A DNA stretch of 38,595 nucleotides from Bacillota bacterium (GTDB lineage Bacteria > Bacillota > Clostridia > Peptostreptococcales > Anaerovoracaceae). The stretch is taken from positions 1 through 38,595 of the forward strand of contig JAFSCP010000038.1 of the NCBI GenBank assembly GCA_017436705.1, given 5' to 3'. The translations under genes and the position numbers were made by a program. Under the pieces are notes generated by a model, which was not told the DNA's origin, made no database searches, and saw nothing but the letters and a program-made list of their open reading frames with translations. Shown here one piece after another: positions 14,871-22,460 of the stretch (positions are counted from its first letter, which is position 1; each line of letters opens with the position of its first letter).

Positions 14871-16664
14871 TCAGAACATCTGATAAAGTCCTGTCAGCCG
14901 GTCTTTGAGTCCGGAGTTACGACTCCTGCTCTGATTGTTCTGGGCCATTGCTGCCAGATAATCAGATCGGCCCACTATAATCACCTGTTTTTTGCCGCGG
15001 GTTACTGCTGTATAAAGCAGGCTGCGGGTTGCAAGCACCGGCGGAAACCAGGTCATTGGCAGAATAACCACAGGAAACTCGCTCCCCTGGCTTTTGTGAA
15101 CAGTTACAGCATATGCAAGCTCAATTTCGTCAAGCTGTACATATGGGTATTCGGCCCAGCGCTCATCGTCGTAAAGTACAGTAACTGAACGCATTTCTTT
15201 GTCAACACCTTTGATTATGCCGATTTCGCCGTTGAAAACACCTTTGACAGTTTCACCGCCCACTCTGCATTCAAGGCGGTAATTGTTTTTTATCTGCATG
15301 ACACGGTCACCGACACGGAAAACCTTGCTTCCGAATTCCAGCTGACTTTTTTCAGGCGAAGAAGGATTGAAAACCTGCTGGAGCCGCTCATTGAGATTGA
15401 CGCTTCCAAGAATTCCTTTTTTTGTAGGTGTGAGCACCTGAACATCGCTGAGCTGATGTCTGGCAGCGATGGAAGCGATTTTTTCCAGTATTTCCTGCTG
15501 TTTGTCACCGGGAACCAGCATAAAATCTCCCCCATAGGATGGCTCGTCACCATGATTGATGCGATGTGCATTGGTAACTATGCGGCTTTCTGCGCTCTGG
15601 CGGTGAATCTCAGTCAGATGGGCAGTAAAGAAATACTCGCTGTCAATCAGATCCGCCAGAACATTACCTGCCCCTACAGATGGAAGCTGATCAGCATCCC
15701 CAACCAGTATGAGACGTGTACCAGGTTTAATTGCATCACAAAGTGCTTCCATAAGCATCAGATCCAGCATGGAAGCTTCATCTATGATAACCGCATTGAC
15801 ATCCAGAGGTTCCGCAGCATTACGCCCGAAACACATGTAACCTGTTTCTTCGTCGTAGTAATATTCAAGTAAACGGTGAACCGTACACGCAAAACGGCCG
15901 CTTGTTTCCATAACCCTTTTTGCAGCGCGGCCTGTTGGTGCTGCCACAGCAATCCTGTGTCCGTTGCCTTCGAAAATATTGAGAAGAGCGTTGATTACAG
16001 TGGTTTTACCTGTGCCGGGGCCTCCTGTTATTATTGACACCCCGCTTCTGAGGGAGTTCTTCACAGCAGCAGTCTGCTCCTCTGAAAGTTCCACGCAGCG
16101 GTCAGTCTGACATTTCCTGATAAGAGCATCAATGTCTGCACCAACAGGTGCCAGACCCTCGGCAGGATCAGCCAGTGCCGCCAGCTTTCCTGCAATTGCA
16201 CATTCAGCTTTATAGTATCCATAAAAATAAACTACCGGACTTCCTGCAAGATTGGCAATCTGCACACTTCCCGAGTATGCCATGTCTTCCAGCACATCAC
16301 GTACAAGGTCGGTGCTGGAGTCCAGAAACTCTGTGACTTTAAGGCAAAGCTCGTCAAGGGGCGCATACACATGACCTTCAGCACTATAGGCACGTAAACC
16401 ATAGGCGACAGCTGCTTCAAGCCTGTAATTGTCATCCGGGCCAATGCCAAGTTTCCGCGCCACCTGGTCAACTTTTTCAAAGCCCATACGTGGAAATTCC
16501 TCCAGCAGCCAGTAAGGATTGTCCTCCGTCAGGCCGATGGCAGCATCTCCCACCAGGTCAAAAATCTTGATTATATAATAATTTGTAAAACCTAAATTCC
16601 GTAAAAACAAGGTCACCTCTGGGGTGACCTGGCTTATTTTAGTTATGTTGTTTATCTTACCCAT
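14871..16664 (-). CDS. RecD2-like superfamily 1B DNA helicase, N-terminally short
   Basis: 597 residues. RecD2 helicases unwind DNA 5'-3' and are usually about 720-850 residues. Present are the helix-hairpin region (about 15-110), Walker A GGPGTGKT (214-221), motif II DEAS (295-298), motif III GDADQLPSVGAGN (322-334), and the C-terminal VHKSQGSEFPVVILP and LLYTAVTRGKK. Missing are about 130-150 N-terminal residues with the OB-fold seen in standard RecD2. No upstream coding could supply them, because the CCA-like gene overlaps this start by 13 nt. The start codon lacks a good ribosome binding site, so coupling is likely. A terminator-like hairpin lies within the first codons. Confidence 0.85.
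   Translation of the reverse strand: MGKINNITKISQVTPEVTLFLRNLGFTNYYIIKIFDLVGDAAIGLTEDNPYWLLEEFPRMGFEKVDQVARKLGIGPDDNYRLEAAVAYGLRAYSAEGHVYAPLDELCLKVTEFLDSSTDLVRDVLEDMAYSGSVQIANLAGSPVVYFYGYYKAECAIAGKLAALADPAEGLAPVGADIDALIRKCQTDRCVELSEEQTAAVKNSLRSGVSIITGGPGTGKTTVINALLNIFEGNGHRIAVAAPTGRAAKRVMETSGRFACTVHRLLEYYYDEETGYMCFGRNAAEPLDVNAVIIDEASMLDLMLMEALCDAIKPGTRLILVGDADQLPSVGAGNVLADLIDSEYFFTAHLTEIHRQSAESRIVTNAHRINHGDEPSYGGDFMLVPGDKQQEILEKIASIAARHQLSDVQVLTPTKKGILGSVNLNERLQQVFNPSSPEKSQLEFGSKVFRVGDRVMQIKNNYRLECRVGGETVKGVFNGEIGIIKGVDKEMRSVTVLYDDERWAEYPYVQLDEIELAYAVTVHKSQGSEFPVVILPMTWFPPVLATRSLLYTAVTRGKKQVIIVGRSDYLAAMAQNNQSRSRNSGLKDRLTGLYQMF
16603..16630 (-). terminator. Terminator-like hairpin within the start of the RecD2-like gene
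   Basis: On the minus strand, AGGTCACC (16630-16623) pairs perfectly with GGTGACCT (16617-16610), then TTGTTTTT. It lies 22 nt past the stop of the CCA-like gene but inside codons of the helicase frame (about 12-19). It could end the upstream transcript or act as an attenuator. Confidence 0.65.
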
Positions 16665-17974
16665 CTGATTTTTCTTGTTGCAGCTGCAATTTTATTGTTC
16701 TTGTATTTTTTTGCAAGTTTAAGAATTTCATCGCGCTTGTTCTTGAGAGGATACTGATGAAGTTTTTCAACTACAAGTCCCAGCAGCTTTTCGCCTTCCT
16801 CAACAGTATCGCAGATTCCCACTTCAATAAGGTCATTTGCATCCACTGTAAGGTCGTCGATAAAAATAGGTTCGCGGAGCGCGTGGATTTCTTCCAGAAG
16901 GTACATCTTACTCTTGATTTTGGTGTCTGAGTCGTAATCAAACACGATTCTCTGTGCCTTTTCAAGGTTTGCAAGATAGTTATAACGGTCCATTCCATGC
17001 TGATAAATAAACTTCTTGAGAAGTTCCTTTGTCTGAGCAAAGTACAGTTTCGGCATATCATGTACAGCGTCAATGAGATACTGGTGTGTTTTTTCATCAA
17101 AGTTAAATTTTTCAATCGACGGAATAGCCTTTTTCTTATCGATTATTGTATAGAAAAGGCCAAGTCTTCTTTCGAACACCTGCTTGGAACGGTCAATATT
17201 CTGGCTCAGGGTGATCATGTCATTCTTTTCACGCTTTGTAAGATTATTTACAACATCTTCCCCGAGAATCAGATTGATGATTCCTGTGTCAAGAATCATG
17301 TTAAAACCTTTTCCTGCATGTGCTGCCGCCATAATACGTATAAATTCATTTCTGAATCTTTCCACGCTGATTTTTTCAAGAAGCTTGTAGTTGGAACGGA
17401 TTGCTTCATATACATTCTGCGCAAGGTCAAAATCCAGTTCTGCTGCAATTCTTATTGCCTTGAGCATTCTTGCAGGGTCTTCTGCAAAAGTGGCAGCAGG
17501 GTCACCCACAGTTCTCACCATTTTTTTCTTGATATCATTGAAACCATTGTAAGGGTCCACTACCTGATGTCCTGAGTCTGCAATTGCATACATAGTAAAA
17601 TCTCTGCGGGCGAGGTCTTCTTCAATAGTATCTGCAAACTCAACTTCACCTGACTTCCTGCCGTGTGCAAATGCACTGTCTTTTCTGAATGTTGAAATAT
17701 CAACGATAATACCGTCCTCAACTTCATCACCCTTTTCGTCGAGTATGATTTTCACGAAATCCATACGGACAACGCCGTACTTTTCACTGATAACATCTGC
17801 TTCAGGGAAAATTCTGTACAAATCCTCAAGACGCGCTGATGTGGAAACATCCCATCCGAAAGGATCCCATCCTGCCAGGCTGTTTCCTGTGCATTCACCT
17901 GTAACGAAAGCTTTGAATTTTTCTTTTTCAAGTTTTTCGATTATTGATTTTACTTCTTTAGGGATCTTAATCAT
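16652..17974 (-). CDS. CCA tRNA nucleotidyltransferase/poly(A) polymerase homologue with degenerate active site
   Basis: 440 residues. The family adds CCA or poly(A) to RNA 3' ends. Conserved here are RRDFT in the second motif, VVDPYNGFNDIKKKMVRTVGDP, EDPARMLKAIRIAAEL and SVERFRNEF, and the C-terminal helical body. The nucleotidyltransferase head is altered. Where relatives have GGxVRD, this has TGECTGN. The metal-binding Asp pair D-x-D reads G-W-D, so the first Asp is lost. The protein may bind RNA without catalysis, or have a changed role. The ATG at 17974 follows AAGGAGG and overlaps the YhaM-like gene by 8 nt. The downstream helicase gene overlaps its end. Confidence 0.85.
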   Translation of the reverse strand: MIKIPKEVKSIIEKLEKEKFKAFVTGECTGNSLAGWDPFGWDVSTSARLEDLYRIFPEADVISEKYGVVRMDFVKIILDEKGDEVEDGIIVDISTFRKDSAFAHGRKSGEVEFADTIEEDLARRDFTMYAIADSGHQVVDPYNGFNDIKKKMVRTVGDPAATFAEDPARMLKAIRIAAELDFDLAQNVYEAIRSNYKLLEKISVERFRNEFIRIMAAAHAGKGFNMILDTGIINLILGEDVVNNLTKREKNDMITLSQNIDRSKQVFERRLGLFYTIIDKKKAIPSIEKFNFDEKTHQYLIDAVHDMPKLYFAQTKELLKKFIYQHGMDRYNYLANLEKAQRIVFDYDSDTKIKSKMYLLEEIHALREPIFIDDLTVDANDLIEVGICDTVEEGEKLLGLVVEKLHQYPLKNKRDEILKLAKKYKNNKIAAATRKIRWVR

Positions 17975-18938
17975 TTCCTGCCTCCTTAGGTTTGTAAAGT
18001 TTCCGGTTTTCCAGTGTCCATACACGGTCACTGAATTCACCCGGCTGTGTTGCATCCAGAGCAGCCTGCATATCAAACAGTCTGGCATCCAGTATATCTA
18101 AATAATGAAGCACTTCTGCTTCAGGGAAAAGCGGTCTCTTAGGGCTGCCGAATTCCGGTTCGTAATGATGGGAAAGGATCATGTGCTCGACCATGATTGC
18201 CTTTTCTCTTGGAATTTCAAGTTCAAGAGTAAGTTTGTCGACCATTTTGATGCCCTGGATGATATGTCCCAGCATCTGTCCTTCAAAGGAATAACCTGTA
18301 GCAATCCCGTCCTCTTCTGCAACAATTTCGTTGAGTTTTTCCATATCGTGCAGAATCACTCCGCAGAGCACCAGGTCTCTGTTAAGTGTTGTATATACCT
18401 GACAGACTCTTTCACCTGTCATCAGCATACGCTTGGTGTGGTAAAGAAGCCCTCCCAGCTGCGCGTGGTGATTCTTGGATGCTGCCGGATAGTACAGAAG
18501 TCTTTCTCTGTTGTCTGAAAGCACCTTAACACAGAGCTTTCTGAGATCTTCATCTGCTAGTCCCTGTGCAACGCCGAAAATGTAATCGTACATTTCCTGC
18601 GGGTCTTCCGGTGCTGCCTTGACAAAATCTCCGATGAACTGCTCATCCTCAGGCACCGCCATACGGATGCGCTGAACTCTCATCTGCAGCTGGCCTGCCC
18701 ATTCTGTGACAATCCCTTTGATTTTTACTATATCTTTTTCTTTTATCTCTGCAAGCGCAGGCTGTTCAGCCTCGTTGACGTCCCATTTTTTACCTGAAAC
18801 TTCGCCGGTCTTGTCACCAAGTGTAATATCAAGGTACTGCTTGCCGTTGGCACCGGTCTTGATTCCACAGGCCTTGACCATGAAGAAGTCGGTCACTTCC
18901 ATATCTTTTCTTAAATCTTTAATAAAAATTTCTTTCAT
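17967..18938 (-). CDS. 3'-5' exoribonuclease of the YhaM family (OB-fold plus HD domain)
   Basis: 323 residues, close to the roughly 314 of Bacillus YhaM. The N-terminal OB-fold (about 1-95, with FFMVKACGIKTGANGKQYLDITLGDKTGEV) binds nucleic acid. The HD domain follows, with HHAQLGGLLYHTKRM, LCGVILHDMEKLNEI and VEHMILSHHYEPEFGSP providing metal ligands. Family members trim RNA and DNA 3' ends and act in mRNA decay. The ATG at 18938 is chosen over an upstream start because it begins the family-typical MKEIFIKDL and has GGCAGGT upstream. It leads an operon with the CCA-like protein, the helicase and ComF, all tied to nucleic acid metabolism. Confidence 0.9.
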   Translation of the reverse strand: MKEIFIKDLRKDMEVTDFFMVKACGIKTGANGKQYLDITLGDKTGEVSGKKWDVNEAEQPALAEIKEKDIVKIKGIVTEWAGQLQMRVQRIRMAVPEDEQFIGDFVKAAPEDPQEMYDYIFGVAQGLADEDLRKLCVKVLSDNRERLLYYPAASKNHHAQLGGLLYHTKRMLMTGERVCQVYTTLNRDLVLCGVILHDMEKLNEIVAEEDGIATGYSFEGQMLGHIIQGIKMVDKLTLELEIPREKAIMVEHMILSHHYEPEFGSPKRPLFPEAEVLHYLDILDARLFDMQAALDATQPGEFSDRVWTLENRKLYKPKEAGND

Positions 18939-18980
18939 TTTTACCTGCCTTTTCTGCCAACATAGAATTGGCCTGCAAAT

Positions 18981-19009
18981 ATTATACACTAAAGCAGCGC
19001 TTACCGCAA
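18981..19009 (-). promoter_or_regulatory. Promoter of the yhaM-like operon
   Basis: On the minus strand, TTGCGG (19009-19004), a 17-bp spacer, then TATAAT (18986-18981). Predicted start near 18974. It lies in the 162-bp spacer shared with nadE. Confidence 0.65.
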
Positions 19010-19054
19010 CTTTATTCAACGCTCACTTTTTGCTTTTCTTTTGGTACAAAAAGC

Positions 19055-19062
19055 GGTATACT
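19055..19062 (+). promoter_or_regulatory. Candidate -10 region for nadE
   Basis: GGTATACT (-10 TATACT at 19057-19062) lies about 38 nt before the nadE ATG. The -35 is poor (TTTTCT at 19034-19039). A small ACTGT-AAG-ACAGT hairpin follows immediately. Confidence 0.4.
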
Positions 19063-19100
19063 GTAAGACAGTGAAATTACCTTACGAGGAGGTTTAAAAT

Positions 19101-19841
19101 ATGGCATTTGACGCATTAAAAGTAAAGAACGATATAGTACAGTGGATACGTGACTGGTTTGAAGTGAACGGCAGAGGCTGCAACGCCATCGTTGCAATTT
19201 CCGGCGGTAAAGACAGCTCCGTAGTGGCAGCACTCTGTGTTGAAGCTCTGGGAAAAGACAGGGTTTATGGCGTGCTTCTTCCTAACGGCGACCAGTTCGA
19301 TATCGATGTTTCCTACGCCCTGGTTGAGCACCTTGGAATCAAACACTATACAATAAATATCAAGGACTGTTTCGACGGTCTCGTAAACCAGCTCCAGGCA
19401 AATCTGGATATCCAGACACAGACCATCACCAACCTGCCGCCAAGACTGAGAATGGCTGCAACCTATGCAGTTTCACAGTCACTCAACGGCCGCGTTGCCA
19501 ATACCTGCAACCTTTCTGAAGACTGGGTAGGCTATGCAACAAGATACGGCGACGGTGCAGGAGATTTCAGCCCTCTCAGCAAACTTACAGTTCAGGAAGT
19601 AAAGGCTGTTGGCAGAGAACTGGGGCTTCCTTCAATGTTTGTGGATAAAGTTCCTATCGACGGACTTCAGTCCAAGACTGACGAAGACAATCTAGGCTTC
19701 ACCTACGCAGTTCTCGACCGTTACATCAGAACCGGCGAAATTGAAGACCAGGCCACCAAAGAAAGAATCGATTATCTCCACAGAATCAACCAGTTCAAAC
19801 TCAGATTCATGGACTGCTTTGAATACACCCCTGAAGCGTAG
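19101..19841 (+). CDS. nadE: NH3-dependent NAD+ synthetase
   Basis: 246 residues. It amidates nicotinate adenine dinucleotide to NAD+ using ammonia and ATP. The pyrophosphatase P-loop SGGKDSS is at about residues 34-40. Later segments NTCNLSEDWVGYATRYGDGAGDFSPLSKLTVQEVKAVGRELGLP match the substrate-binding region of the family. There is no glutaminase domain, so free ammonia is the donor. Its length suits the short bacterial form. GAGGAGG precedes the ATG at 7 nt. The PfkB kinase gene follows 22 nt later and is probably cotranscribed. Confidence 0.93.
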   Translation: MAFDALKVKNDIVQWIRDWFEVNGRGCNAIVAISGGKDSSVVAALCVEALGKDRVYGVLLPNGDQFDIDVSYALVEHLGIKHYTINIKDCFDGLVNQLQANLDIQTQTITNLPPRLRMAATYAVSQSLNGRVANTCNLSEDWVGYATRYGDGAGDFSPLSKLTVQEVKAVGRELGLPSMFVDKVPIDGLQSKTDEDNLGFTYAVLDRYIRTGEIEDQATKERIDYLHRINQFKLRFMDCFEYTPEA

Positions 19842-19863
19842 TGCACCGGCATAACCTGAAATT

Positions 19864-20769
19864 ATGAAGAAAGTTTTAGTAATCGGCTCCACTGTAGCCG
19901 ACATAGTAATCAATATAGACAAACTGCCGACCACCATGCAGGATGTACATGTGCACTCCCAGACATTTTCTCTGGGAGGATGCGCCTGCAATGTGTCCAG
20001 CATGATAAGGAACTTCGGCGTGCCTTGTCTGCTTTTTTCACCTGTCGGCACAGGTATCTATGCAGATTTTGTGCGCAAAGAGCTGGCAGCCCGGGGGCTC
20101 AGCTCACCAATTCCCCCTGTTGACATGGAAAACGGCTGCTGCTTCTGTTTCGTGGAAGAATCGGGAGAAAGAACCTTTATCTGCCATCATGGTGCTGAGT
20201 ACTTTTTCTATGATGAATGGTTTGAAAGCCTTGATACAAGCCAGTTTGAGTATGTCTATGTCTGCGGTCTCGAAATCGAAGAAACAACAGGCGATACTGT
20301 CCTTGGTTTCCTTGAAAGAAGCGGTCTTAAAATTATTTTCGGCCCGGGCCCGCGCATCGACAAAATCCCTGCAGATAAAATGAAACGATTGTTTGCCCTG
20401 CACCCAATCGTCCATCTCAACGAAGACGAAGTGTGCCGTTTCACCGGCTACGACAATATTGAAAGCGCAGCAGCTGCCCTGTACGGACAGACCGGCAACA
20501 CAGTTATCATCACCAATGGGGCCAACGGTTCCTACTTCTATGACCAGACCGGCCTTCATCATGTTCAGGGCGTGAAGGCCGAAAAAATTGTTGATACAAT
20601 CGGAGCAGGCGACGGCCACTGCGGAGCAGTGCTTGCATGCCTGGCCGCAGGCCGGGGCATGCAGGAGGCGTTGACCAGGGCCAACGCAGCCGCCGCCCGC
20701 ATCGTGGCAACCAAGGGTGCCACAATTTCTGCACAGGAATTCGCCCTTGCAAAGCCCAACGACAACTGA
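19864..20769 (+). CDS. PfkB-family sugar or nucleoside kinase
   Basis: 301 residues, ribokinase-like fold. The N-terminal GSTVADIVINIDKLP and FSLGGCACNVSSMIRNFG match the substrate-binding half. The C-terminal signature DTIGAGDGHCGAVLACLAAG carries the catalytic Asp and anion hole (GAGD). Family members phosphorylate ribose, fructose, adenosine and other compounds; the substrate cannot be told here. The start has no clear ribosome binding site and lies 22 nt after nadE, suggesting coupling. Its last 23 bases overlap the -35 and spacer of the brnQ promoter. A strong terminator follows 28 nt after the stop. Confidence 0.88.
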   Translation: MKKVLVIGSTVADIVINIDKLPTTMQDVHVHSQTFSLGGCACNVSSMIRNFGVPCLLFSPVGTGIYADFVRKELAARGLSSPIPPVDMENGCCFCFVEESGERTFICHHGAEYFFYDEWFESLDTSQFEYVYVCGLEIEETTGDTVLGFLERSGLKIIFGPGPRIDKIPADKMKRLFALHPIVHLNEDEVCRFTGYDNIESAAAALYGQTGNTVIITNGANGSYFYDQTGLHHVQGVKAEKIVDTIGAGDGHCGAVLACLAAGRGMQEALTRANAAAARIVATKGATISAQEFALAKPNDN

Positions 20770-20775
20770 TATAAT
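20747..20775 (+). promoter_or_regulatory. Promoter of brnQ
   Basis: TTGCAA (20747-20752), a 17-bp spacer, then TATAAT (20770-20775) with an extended TGA just upstream. Predicted start at 20781-20782, giving a leader of about 69 nt that contains a mini-ORF and a terminator. Confidence 0.8.
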
Positions 20776-20784
20776 GTTCTGGCT

Positions 20785-20835
20785 ATGCTGATAAAACAAG
20801 TCATTGGTATCGGAATAATACCAATGACTTTTTGA
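20785..20835 (+). CDS. Putative leader peptide of brnQ (16 residues, Ile/Val/Leu-rich)
   Basis: The mini-ORF reads MLIKQVIGIGIIPMTF, with 7 of 16 residues being Leu, Val or Ile. It starts 3-4 nt after the predicted transcript start, so it would be translated leaderless, and its TGA lies in the T-run of the terminator. It spans the whole terminator hairpin. This is what a branched-chain amino acid attenuator could look like ahead of a branched-chain amino acid carrier gene. The composition may also be a chance result of an AT-rich palindrome. I see no separate antiterminator. Confidence 0.4.
   Translation: MLIKQVIGIGIIPMTF
20798..20833 (+). terminator. Terminator/attenuator between the PfkB gene and brnQ
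   Basis: AAGTCATTGGTAT (20798-20810) pairs perfectly with ATACCAATGACTT (20818-20830) across a 7-nt loop, followed by TTT (T-run 20829-20833). It lies downstream of the brnQ promoter and only 17 nt before the brnQ ATG, so brnQ transcription must pass it. Confidence 0.85.
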
Positions 20836-20850
20836 TTCGAAGGAGAAATT

Positions 20851-22206
20851 ATGAACAATAACCTTAACAAAACCAAGCTGACTGTTGCCGAAACAGTCTC
20901 CATCACCAGCATGCTCTTCGGCATGTTCTTCGGTGCAGGCAACCTGATTTTCCCTATTTATCTGGGCCAGGTAGCCGGAAATAACATTTGGCCTGCCGTT
21001 ATCGGCCTTCTTATTACAGGTGTTGGTATGCCTCTTCTCGCTGTTGCCGCCCTGGGTATTACCCGTTCCAGCGGTCTTACAGACCTTGCCGGCAAAGTAG
21101 GTAAAAAATACAGCATTTTCTTCACCTGCGCACTTTACCTGACCATCGGTCCTTTATTCGCCAGTCCCCGCTGCGCTACTGTTCCTTTCAGTATGGCAGT
21201 TATGCCACTCCTCGGCGATGCTGACGAAAAGATCTGCCTGGCAGTTTTCTCACTGATTTTCTTTGCAGTGGTGCTGACTTTCTCCCTGAAGCCTGGTCAG
21301 ATTCTTACGTGGATCGGTAAATTCCTCAACCCTGTTTTCCTCTGCTGTCTGGCAATTTTCATTGTGGCTGCCCTCGTTTCTCCGATGGGAACCATCAGCG
21401 AAATCCAGCCAATGCCTGCATATGAATCAGGAGCTTTCTTCAACGGTTTCCTGGAAGGTTACAACACAATGGACCTGCTTGCAGGACTTGCTTTCGGAAT
21501 CGTTGTTATTAATGTAATCAAAGGCCTCGGCGTAAATGAACCTGGTGCAATCGCTGTAAACACTGTAAAAGCCGGCGTTTTCAGCTGCATCCTCATGGGT
21601 ATTATCTACATTCTCATGACAGTTATAGGTGTTCAGAGCCGCGGCATCACTGAAGCTTGTGCCAACGGAAGTGAAGCTTTCTATGTTATCGCAAATCACT
21701 ATTTCGGAACAGTGGGCATCGTAATTCTTGCTGTAACAGTAACTTTTGCCTGCCTTAAGACTTCCGTAGGTCTGACAACAAGCTGCGCTGAAACTTTCAG
21801 CATCATGTTCCCTAAGGGACCAAGCTATAAAGTCTGGACAATCATCTTCGTTGCAGTTGCATTCCTGGTAGCAAACCTGGGCCTGACAAGCATCATCACA
21901 TATGCAATCCCGGTGCTCATGTTCCTCTATCCCCTTGCAATCACACTGATTCTTCTGGCTTTCGGCGGAAAGTTCTTCGGTCACGACCAGAGAGTTTACA
22001 TGAGCGTAACTGCTTTCACGTTGGTTGCTGCATTCTTTGATCTGCTTGCAGCTCTTCCGTCAGGTGCCGCAGCTCTTCTCCACACAGAAGGACTTGTAAA
22101 CTTTGCAAACACATACCTGCCTTTCTTCAGCGTGGGTATGGGCTGGATCATCCCTGCACTGGTTGGTCTGGTTGTAGGACTGGTAATCAGAGCTGTAAAA
22201 AAATAA
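20851..22206 (+). CDS. brnQ: Branched-chain amino acid carrier BrnQ
   Basis: 451 residues with about 12 membrane helices, the normal form of the LIVCS family, which imports Leu, Ile and Val with Na+ or H+. Typical segments are MLFGMFFGAGNLIFPIYLGQVAG near the N-terminus, ALYLTIGPLFASPRCATVPFS, and VGLTTSCAETFS later on. GAAGGAG precedes the ATG at 7 nt. The gene has its own promoter but follows an intrinsic terminator in its leader, so expression is probably conditional. It ends in a strong terminator and is otherwise monocistronic. Confidence 0.95.
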   Translation: MNNNLNKTKLTVAETVSITSMLFGMFFGAGNLIFPIYLGQVAGNNIWPAVIGLLITGVGMPLLAVAALGITRSSGLTDLAGKVGKKYSIFFTCALYLTIGPLFASPRCATVPFSMAVMPLLGDADEKICLAVFSLIFFAVVLTFSLKPGQILTWIGKFLNPVFLCCLAIFIVAALVSPMGTISEIQPMPAYESGAFFNGFLEGYNTMDLLAGLAFGIVVINVIKGLGVNEPGAIAVNTVKAGVFSCILMGIIYILMTVIGVQSRGITEACANGSEAFYVIANHYFGTVGIVILAVTVTFACLKTSVGLTTSCAETFSIMFPKGPSYKVWTIIFVAVAFLVANLGLTSIITYAIPVLMFLYPLAITLILLAFGGKFFGHDQRVYMSVTAFTLVAAFFDLLAALPSGAAALLHTEGLVNFANTYLPFFSVGMGWIIPALVGLVVGLVIRAVKK

Positions 22207-22221
22207 ATGTCAGTATTTTGG

Positions 22222-22251
22222 GAGTGTCACTTTGCTGTGACACTCTTTTTT
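22222..22251 (+). terminator. Terminator of brnQ
   Basis: GAGTGTCAC (22222-22230) pairs perfectly with GTGACACTC (22237-22245), loop TTTGCT, then six T. Confidence 0.9.
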
Positions 22252-22420
22252 ATTTAGTTTATTATGCATGATTCCCCCATAAAAACCTGGAAGCGTTGAT
22301 GAATTTTTAAAATTGTGGAAATATATTACCCTTTACCAAAAAATCCAGATTTAATATGCTGATTTTCCCACTTTTTCGAAAATCTCATGCGGGTTACAGC
22401 GATTCGTGGGGAAAAAATGA

Positions 22421-22450
22421 ATAAAGGCACCCCGCGCAAGGCAGGATGCC
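22421..22450 (-). terminator. Terminator of the Eis-like gene
   Basis: On the minus strand, GGCATCC (22450-22444) pairs with GGGTGCC (22432-22426) through one wobble, followed by TTTATT. The 170 nt between this and the brnQ terminator are AT-rich and hold nothing I can name. Confidence 0.65.
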
Positions 22451-22460
22451 AGTTTTAAAA

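Noticed and set aside
21427-21984. 185-residue minus-strand open frame rich in Cys and Asp
   Set aside because: It lies fully inside brnQ in an antisense frame; its composition reflects hydrophobic codons read backwards.
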